In this document: piece by piece, positions 1 through 4,000 of the stretch
How positions within the stretch are numbered: position 1 is the first letter of the stretch
Layout: each line of letters begins with the position of its first letter
Assembly: GCA_045577455.1 (NCBI GenBank)
Contig: JAZNIJ010000144.1
Span: forward strand, 1-6,538
DNA: 6,538 nucleotides
Source: SIG653 sp045577455
Lineage (GTDB): Bacteria > Bacillota > Clostridia > Oscillospirales > CAG-382
Direction of reading: 5' to 3'
Translations under genes and position numbers: made by a program
The notes under the pieces: generated by a model
Seen by the model: only the letters and a program-made list of their open reading frames with translations
Told to the model about the DNA's origin: nothing
Database searches by the model: none

Positions 1-240
1 TGCAACACAGTCTATGACTCCCTTTAGAAAAATGTCGCTCTCTATAAAGTTTATGACCTCTGCATCGTAATAGGCTGAAGCCGGTGTACGGGGAATCCAC
101 ATAAGTTCCTTACCTCTGACTTCCAAAATCTCTTTCGGAATTCTGTAAAAGATAGGTAAGAACTGTGAATTAAAGTAATAATACTCACACACATTGTCTA
201 ATGGCAGAGTAGCTACCGGGAGATGTACCTTCATATCCAT
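1..240 (-). CDS. Hypothetical protein, N-terminal 80 codons (runs off left edge)
   Basis: I do not recognise this protein. The frame opens with ATG at 240-238 (MDMKVHLPVATLPLDN...) and stays open to base 1. A purine-rich Shine-Dalgarno stretch (AGGAAG, plus-strand 251-256) lies 10 nt before this ATG. The second in-frame ATG, at 234, is 16 nt away, so the first is the better start. The 80 visible residues are rich in aromatics (a YYYF run near residue 20, then FLPIFYRIP) and show no signal peptide, no obvious membrane segment and no catalytic motif I can name, so a cytoplasmic protein is likely. It has its own promoter at 325-353 and is transcribed away from the B12-regulated gene, so it is not in that operon and need not share its function. 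The divergent promoters, good ribosome site and clean open frame make it a convincing gene. The product is unknown. Confidence 0.75.
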   Translation of the reverse strand, partial: MDMKVHLPVATLPLDNVCEYYYFNSQFLPIFYRIPKEILEVRGKELMWIPRTPASAYYDAEVINFIESDIFLKGVIDCVA

Positions 241-260
241 TTTTAATTCACTTCCTTTCC

Positions 261-275
261 GAGAATAGCATTCTC
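261..275. repeat. Perfect inverted repeat GAGAAT-AGC-ATTCTC
   Basis: A perfect 6-bp inverted repeat with a 3-nt centre lies just upstream of the Shine-Dalgarno of the minus-strand gene and inside its predicted 5' untranslated region. It could be a small mRNA hairpin affecting translation or stability, or a protein-binding site. At 6 bp in AT-rich DNA it may also be chance. Confidence 0.35.
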
Positions 276-324
276 TATATAATAACGACGCAAGTATATA
301 TAAAATGTTCCTACATTTAAAAAT

Positions 325-353
325 ATTTTATCAAATTTCAAATTTATTGTCAA
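325..353 (-). promoter_or_regulatory. Sigma-A-type promoter of the minus-strand gene
   Basis: Read on the minus strand, a consensus -35 box TTGACA (plus-strand 348-353) is followed after exactly 17 bp by TAAAAT (plus-strand 325-330). Transcription would start near 318, leaving an untranslated leader of about 78 nt before the ATG at 240. The perfect -35 and ideal spacing make this the strongest candidate in the gap. Confidence 0.7.
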
Positions 354-447
354 CAGATGTAACGTTAATGAAATATGAAATCGGATGTAAGCATAAAAAT
401 AAATTCACATTGTCGCATTTTCAATATCCAAATAATTGTTTTGTGAA

Positions 448-476
448 TTGATTTTCTTTAAAATTTGTGATAAAAT
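448..476 (+). promoter_or_regulatory. Sigma-A-type promoter with extended -10 for the riboswitch-controlled gene
   Basis: TTGATT (448-453) and TAAAAT (471-476) are separated by 17 bp, and a TG dinucleotide at 468-469 gives an extended -10 element (TGATAAAAT). The predicted start near 483 gives a leader of about 550 nt, which carries the whole riboswitch and terminator. An overlapping TATAAT at 478-483 has no good -35 partner at the right distance. Confidence 0.65.
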
Positions 477-501
477 ATATAATAATGTATCAGTTCTTTA
501 C

Positions 502-529
502 CAAAAAGCTAATATCTGCAGACTTTTTG
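502..529 (+). other. Leader hairpin 1 upstream of the riboswitch
   Basis: CAAAAAG (502-508) pairs perfectly with CTTTTTG (523-529) around a 14-nt loop. It lies at the start of the predicted transcript. No T-run follows it, so it is not a terminator. It may protect the 5' end of the mRNA. The function is unknown. Confidence 0.35.
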
Positions 530-555
530 CATAGATATAGCATTGGGTAAGCATA

Positions 556-572
556 AAGAATATGATATTCTT
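556..572 (+). other. Leader hairpin 2 / inverted repeat AAGAATA-TGA-TATTCTT
   Basis: A perfect 7-bp inverted repeat with a 3-nt loop lies just before the riboswitch. In RNA it would be a weak AT-rich hairpin. In DNA it resembles a small dyad operator. Neither role can be settled from the sequence. Confidence 0.35.
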
Positions 573-585
573 AATTTAATACATT

Positions 586-796
586 CACACAGAGTGTCGG
601 TTATGCTGTAAAGGCTCTATCTGCAAGGCATAACCGGTGGAAAGGGAATGGGGTGAGAATCCCCTGCGGTTAACTGTCGGTGTGTGCATCGAATGTTTTT
701 ATATCCGTTATCGAAAGATAGTCATTGGGAAACTGAGAAGGCAGGATATGAAAATGCGGACAGATTTGTCTATATGGTGCGAGTCACAAGACCTGC
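586..796 (+). promoter_or_regulatory. Cobalamin riboswitch aptamer
   Basis: The conserved cobalamin-riboswitch elements appear in the right order. A perfect 8-bp arm pairs GGTTATGC (599-606) with GCATAACC (628-635). The core AAAGGGAATGGGGTGAGAAT begins at 641 and contains the P5 hairpin, GGGG (650-653) / CCCC (661-664), closing the L5 loop TGAGAAT (654-660). Next come a TGCGGTTAACTGT segment (665-677), the CATTGGGAAACTGAGAAGGC block (723-742) and the closing AGTCACAAGACCTGC box (782-796), matching the family's AGCCAGGAGACCTGC. Such RNAs bind adenosyl- or methylcobalamin directly. Here it would sense intracellular B12 and control the downstream surface protein. The ends are approximate, and the corrinoid subclass cannot be assigned by eye. 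Confidence 0.95.
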
Positions 797-840
797 TTTG
801 ATGTTATTCCGTAAGTGCTCATTTGCATAGGAATGATGTT

Positions 841-899
841 TTCAGATTGAGGTGCTGAAATGTAATATTTCAGGGCTTTGTCCCATATTCTCATCTGAA
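841..899 (+). promoter_or_regulatory. Riboswitch regulatory domain with L13-type kissing-loop complement
   Basis: ATTCTCA at 887-893 is the exact reverse complement of the L5 loop TGAGAAT at 654-660, as expected of the L5-L13 kissing interaction by which cobalamin riboswitches couple ligand binding to their expression platform. Two mutually exclusive frames can surround it. One is a short stem, TTCAG (869-873) with CTGAA (895-899), with the complement in its loop. The other is a longer stem, TTCAGAT (841-847) with ATCTGAA (893-899), enclosing hairpin CTGAAAT/ATTTCAG (855-861/867-873). The complement lies about 90 nt after the closing aptamer box, with the intervening 797-840 unassigned. Confidence 0.6.
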
Positions 900-901
900 T
901 T

Positions 902-932
902 GTGATTCATCACAGAAAAACTCAGCTGTGGT
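902..932 (+). promoter_or_regulatory. Candidate antiterminator and anti-antiterminator helices
   Basis: ATCACAG (909-915) can pair with CTGTGGT (926-932), with one T-G wobble, which would occupy the first half of the terminator stem and act as an antiterminator. The same ATCAC can instead fold back on GTGAT (902-906) as a local hairpin, freeing CTGTGGT to form the terminator. These three helices exclude one another, which is the layout expected of a transcriptional riboswitch. Which one forms with ligand is inferred, not shown. Confidence 0.5.
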
Positions 933-966
933 AATTTTTCAAAGAAAAATTGCCGCAGTTTTTTTT
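926..966 (+). terminator. Intrinsic terminator of the cobalamin riboswitch
   Basis: A 15-bp stem (926-940 with 944-958, two T-G wobbles, AAA loop) is followed directly by eight Ts (959-966). It lies between the riboswitch and the coding region on the same strand, so it is an attenuator: read-through is needed to express the large gene. With cobalamin bound, termination is the expected default, as in other B12-repressed uptake genes. Confidence 0.93.
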
Positions 967-1006
967 ATTGCCTGCGGCTACGGAGGTGAAAACGCAAGCA
1001 ATAAAA
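963..1006 (+). other. Post-terminator hairpin with GGAGGTG in its loop
   Basis: TTTTATTGCCTGCG (963-976) pairs with CGCAAGCAATAAAA (993-1006) over 14 positions with a single C-A mismatch (972/997). The 16-nt loop holds GGAGGTG (982-988), a near-perfect Shine-Dalgarno sequence. No ATG, GTG or TTG lies at normal distance after it: the next are GTG at 1007 and ATG at 1010, and the ATG opens only a two-codon frame ending in TGA at 1016-1018. The 5' arm uses the terminator's T-run, so this hairpin forms only in read-through transcripts. It could be a ribosome standby site, an mRNA stabiliser or a second control layer. Confidence 0.6.
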
Positions 1007-1017
1007 GTGATGAATTG

Positions 1018-1036
1018 AAAGGAATGAAACAAATTG
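1018..1036 (+). promoter_or_regulatory. Ribosome binding site and TTG start of the large gene
   Basis: AAAGGA (1018-1023) sits 10 nt before TTG at 1034-1036, the only start codon in this frame that yields a complete signal peptide (MKKILSLLLALVMVIS...). An in-frame TGA at 1025-1027 rules out earlier starts. The first in-frame ATG, at 1070, would remove the positively charged end and half the hydrophobic core. An ATG at 1024 is in another frame, too close to AAAGGA, and stops at 1078-1080. Confidence 0.7.
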
Positions 1037-4000
1037 AAGAAGATTTTAAGTTTACTTTTGGCACTTGTTATGGTCATTAGTATGATGCCTATGACCATTG
1101 CGGCGTCCTTGTCGGTTAACGGTAACAATGTAGATATTACCGATACACAAGCCGGACCATATACTTTGAAACATTTGGAAGTTTATTTCCAAGAAACTTA
1201 TGAACCGGTATCTATTGTAAGTGCTGAGCAGAATGATAACACAATAGATATTGTCTTATCAGCAGATGTTGATCCGTCTGCAAAACTGCAGGCAGGCTTA
1301 GTGGGAAGCGGTCAAGGGATATTGCAACATATGGGAAATACCTGCACTTTGGAAAATGGTGAAGGAACAATGAACTATCAGTTCAGAGTAGCTATGGGAC
1401 CCCAGGCCGTTGCAGGTGGCACTTATACTATCAATTTTACCACCGAAGGACCTTTGGGATCTGCATTAAAGTTTATCTCAAATCTTTCCGAAACCGAAAT
1501 CATATATGTTCAGGATAAGCCGTCATTACCTTTGACAGTTTCGGCAGAATATATTGGTGGGGAAACCGAAAATACCGTAACGTATAGGTGGTATAAGAAT
1601 ACCGAAAAGAACACGGAAACCGGCGAGGCTATAGACGGAGCAATCGAGGAAAGCTTTACTCCCGATACACATGAAATCGGTACTGTATATTATTATGTTG
1701 TTGCATCCTGCGATGATTTAACTAAAACAAGTAATATAGCAACTGTGACGGTAGAAGCTCCATCCCTCAAAATAAATACAAACCTTATCGAATCCGAGGT
1801 AAAATACATTCAAGGTAAAACTGCAACAGATTTAACATTTGATGTAGAGTACACTGGTATAACCGAAGATGAAGTTCTTTATCAATGGTATAAAAATGAT
1901 GAAGAAAGCACAGACGACGGCGAGGCTATTGATGGAGCAACCGATAATAGCTTTACCCCTGCAACGGATGAAATCGGCACAACTTATTACTATGCAACAG
2001 CATCCTGCGAAGGAATGGCTGTTACAAGTAATATATCAACCATAACAGTAACAGAAATCCCCACTCTTGATGTTACGGATAATGTTATCGACATAACTGA
2101 TAAAGATGTTTATACATATTCAAGATACTACGCAAAGGCAACAAATATCAAAATCAGCGGTGCTGATGTAGAGAGAGCAACAGAAGACGGAACAATGGTA
2201 AATATAGTCCTTGATGGTTTTACAAATCCCGGCGCCGAAATTTCTGTGGAATTCGGCACATCGCTCAACAGATGCACAATGAGTGGTCATACAGGGCAGG
2301 TTAAACTTAATAACGGAGAAGCTCAGCTTGTTATGACTCTTACGGGGCAATATGTAAGTTCTCTCAAAGGAAGTTGTACCTACACTATCAATTTTTCTTT
2401 AGGCGAAGCACCCGAAATGCTGCCCGAACGAATTGTTGAAGAAGACAGCAAAGAAACATATAATGGTGTCGGAATAGAAATTGACCTGAACGACTATTTC
2501 AATCTTGCAAAGTCCTATTATCTTATAAACGGCGAAGAAAAAACTTTGCTTGAAAGCAACATTTATGTATTTAAGAGTGATATCGGAGGAAGGTACTCTT
2601 TCGTTTTCGGAGCTTCAAACGATACGGGTGAATGTCCCGATTATGTGAAGGTAACAGTTGAAGTAACTGAAATAAAAAGCGGATTATGGCTTAATATTAC
2701 AACCTCCAACGGAAGTGTAAACTTTGTAGAGTTTACAGGCGAGGACGGAAATAAAATTGATGGGCTTACGGCATCGCTTGAAGATAAAAATATTGTTGTC
2801 TCCTTGCCTCGTTCATATGATATCAATGGCAAAATTACTGCTGCATTTGATTTGACACAAACTGAAACAAGTGACGGTAAATTGCCGTTTATTTCGGGTA
2901 GTAATGCATTTAATCAGGGTGTGGGAACAACTACTGCGTATGCATCTGTACTTTCGGGTGGGATGACAAAAAAGACACTTTATCTTTATAACTCCAAGCC
3001 GAAAGCTACAAGAAATAACTACACAACCTATACTATAAGTTATGCTGTCCAAAACGAGATTCCGGCACTTACAGAAAGTCAGAATGAGCCTTTTGCGACT
3101 GAAATTATTGCAGGAGAAAGTTTCTCGCTCGACCTTGCACCTATCTTTTCTGATGCAGATGGTGATGAGCTTAGCTTTAGTGTAAAGATAAACGGCGAAG
3201 ATGCAGTATCGGCAGATACAAACTTCAGCTTTGCTCCTACGCTTGGGGGAACTTACGAGCTCGAATTTTTTGCAAGTGACTTTATGGCAACCTCTGCAGA
3301 TTCATACAAGGTTACACTTAACGTAACAAACTCAAAAGAAACATATGATATGTTGGTATTACTTCCCGATGATATAACTCCAGCATTTTATATTACAAAC
3401 GGCTATGATGAAAACGGAACCGATATTTTGGGAGATATACTAACAGCTGTAAAAGGTGAATCGGAAGACGGAAACACAGCTTATACCGTATCTGTTCCTG
3501 AAAATGTTTCTCTGATTTCTGTTCGTGATGAAGTTTATGGTGGCATGGCAATTCCTGCATCAGATAAAAGCACAGTGAAGCTTTGCAAGGTACAGACAGA
3601 AATTGTTGATTTCAGCGATAAAGTGATTTCGGGTACTTTTGGTGTTTCTTACGGTGACTATAAAGCAGTTGGAGATAGTGGCAAATTCCTTTTGATACCC
3701 GAAGCAGAATATGCATTTATGGCATCGCCTGAAAATTCATCAGTATATAGTGCTAAAACAGAAACGATTAACATAACCGAAGATGTAGATAAAGTAACGA
3801 TTAAAGTGCCGTATAAAAACCCAAAAACAGTTATAACAACAACGGGTGCTGTGGCAAAACTATTCAAATACTCAAATAATTATTTTGTGCATACGGTATA
3901 TGAACCCCTTGCAATAGTAGATAATGGAAACGGCACATCCACACACTACTTTGCGGCAGACGGCGGTCTTAGTTATCGTGTATCAATGGAAGATAAAATC

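Larger units (their letters stand above)
241..585. other. AT-rich divergent intergenic region
   Basis: This stretch has no convincing reading frame. It is strongly AT-rich and separates two genes transcribed in opposite directions. Besides the two promoters annotated separately, it holds the 5' untranslated region of the minus-strand gene (about 241-318) and the first 100 nt of the plus-strand leader. The stretch between the promoters (354-447) shows nothing I can name. Confidence 0.7.

Noticed and set aside
797..899. A second, tandem riboswitch aptamer after the cobalamin element
   Set aside because: The region folds into hairpins but lacks any conserved core I know; the exact L5 complement explains it better as the regulatory domain of the first riboswitch.
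1024..1080. Plus-strand 18-residue frame starting ATG at 1024 (MKQIEEDFKFTF...) as a leader peptide
   Set aside because: AAAGGA directly touches the ATG, too close to serve it, and the peptide has no regulatory feature. It is kept only as part of the start-codon question.
922..1128. Minus-strand open frame across the terminator and signal-peptide region
   Set aside because: It runs antisense through the terminator stem and T-run and into the N-terminal coding region; it is a shadow of the real elements on the plus strand.
1520..2056. CRISPR-like or mobile-element repeats
   Set aside because: The repeats are long, in frame, diverged and encode Ig-like domains; there are no short identical repeats with spacers, no transposase and no terminal inverted repeats.
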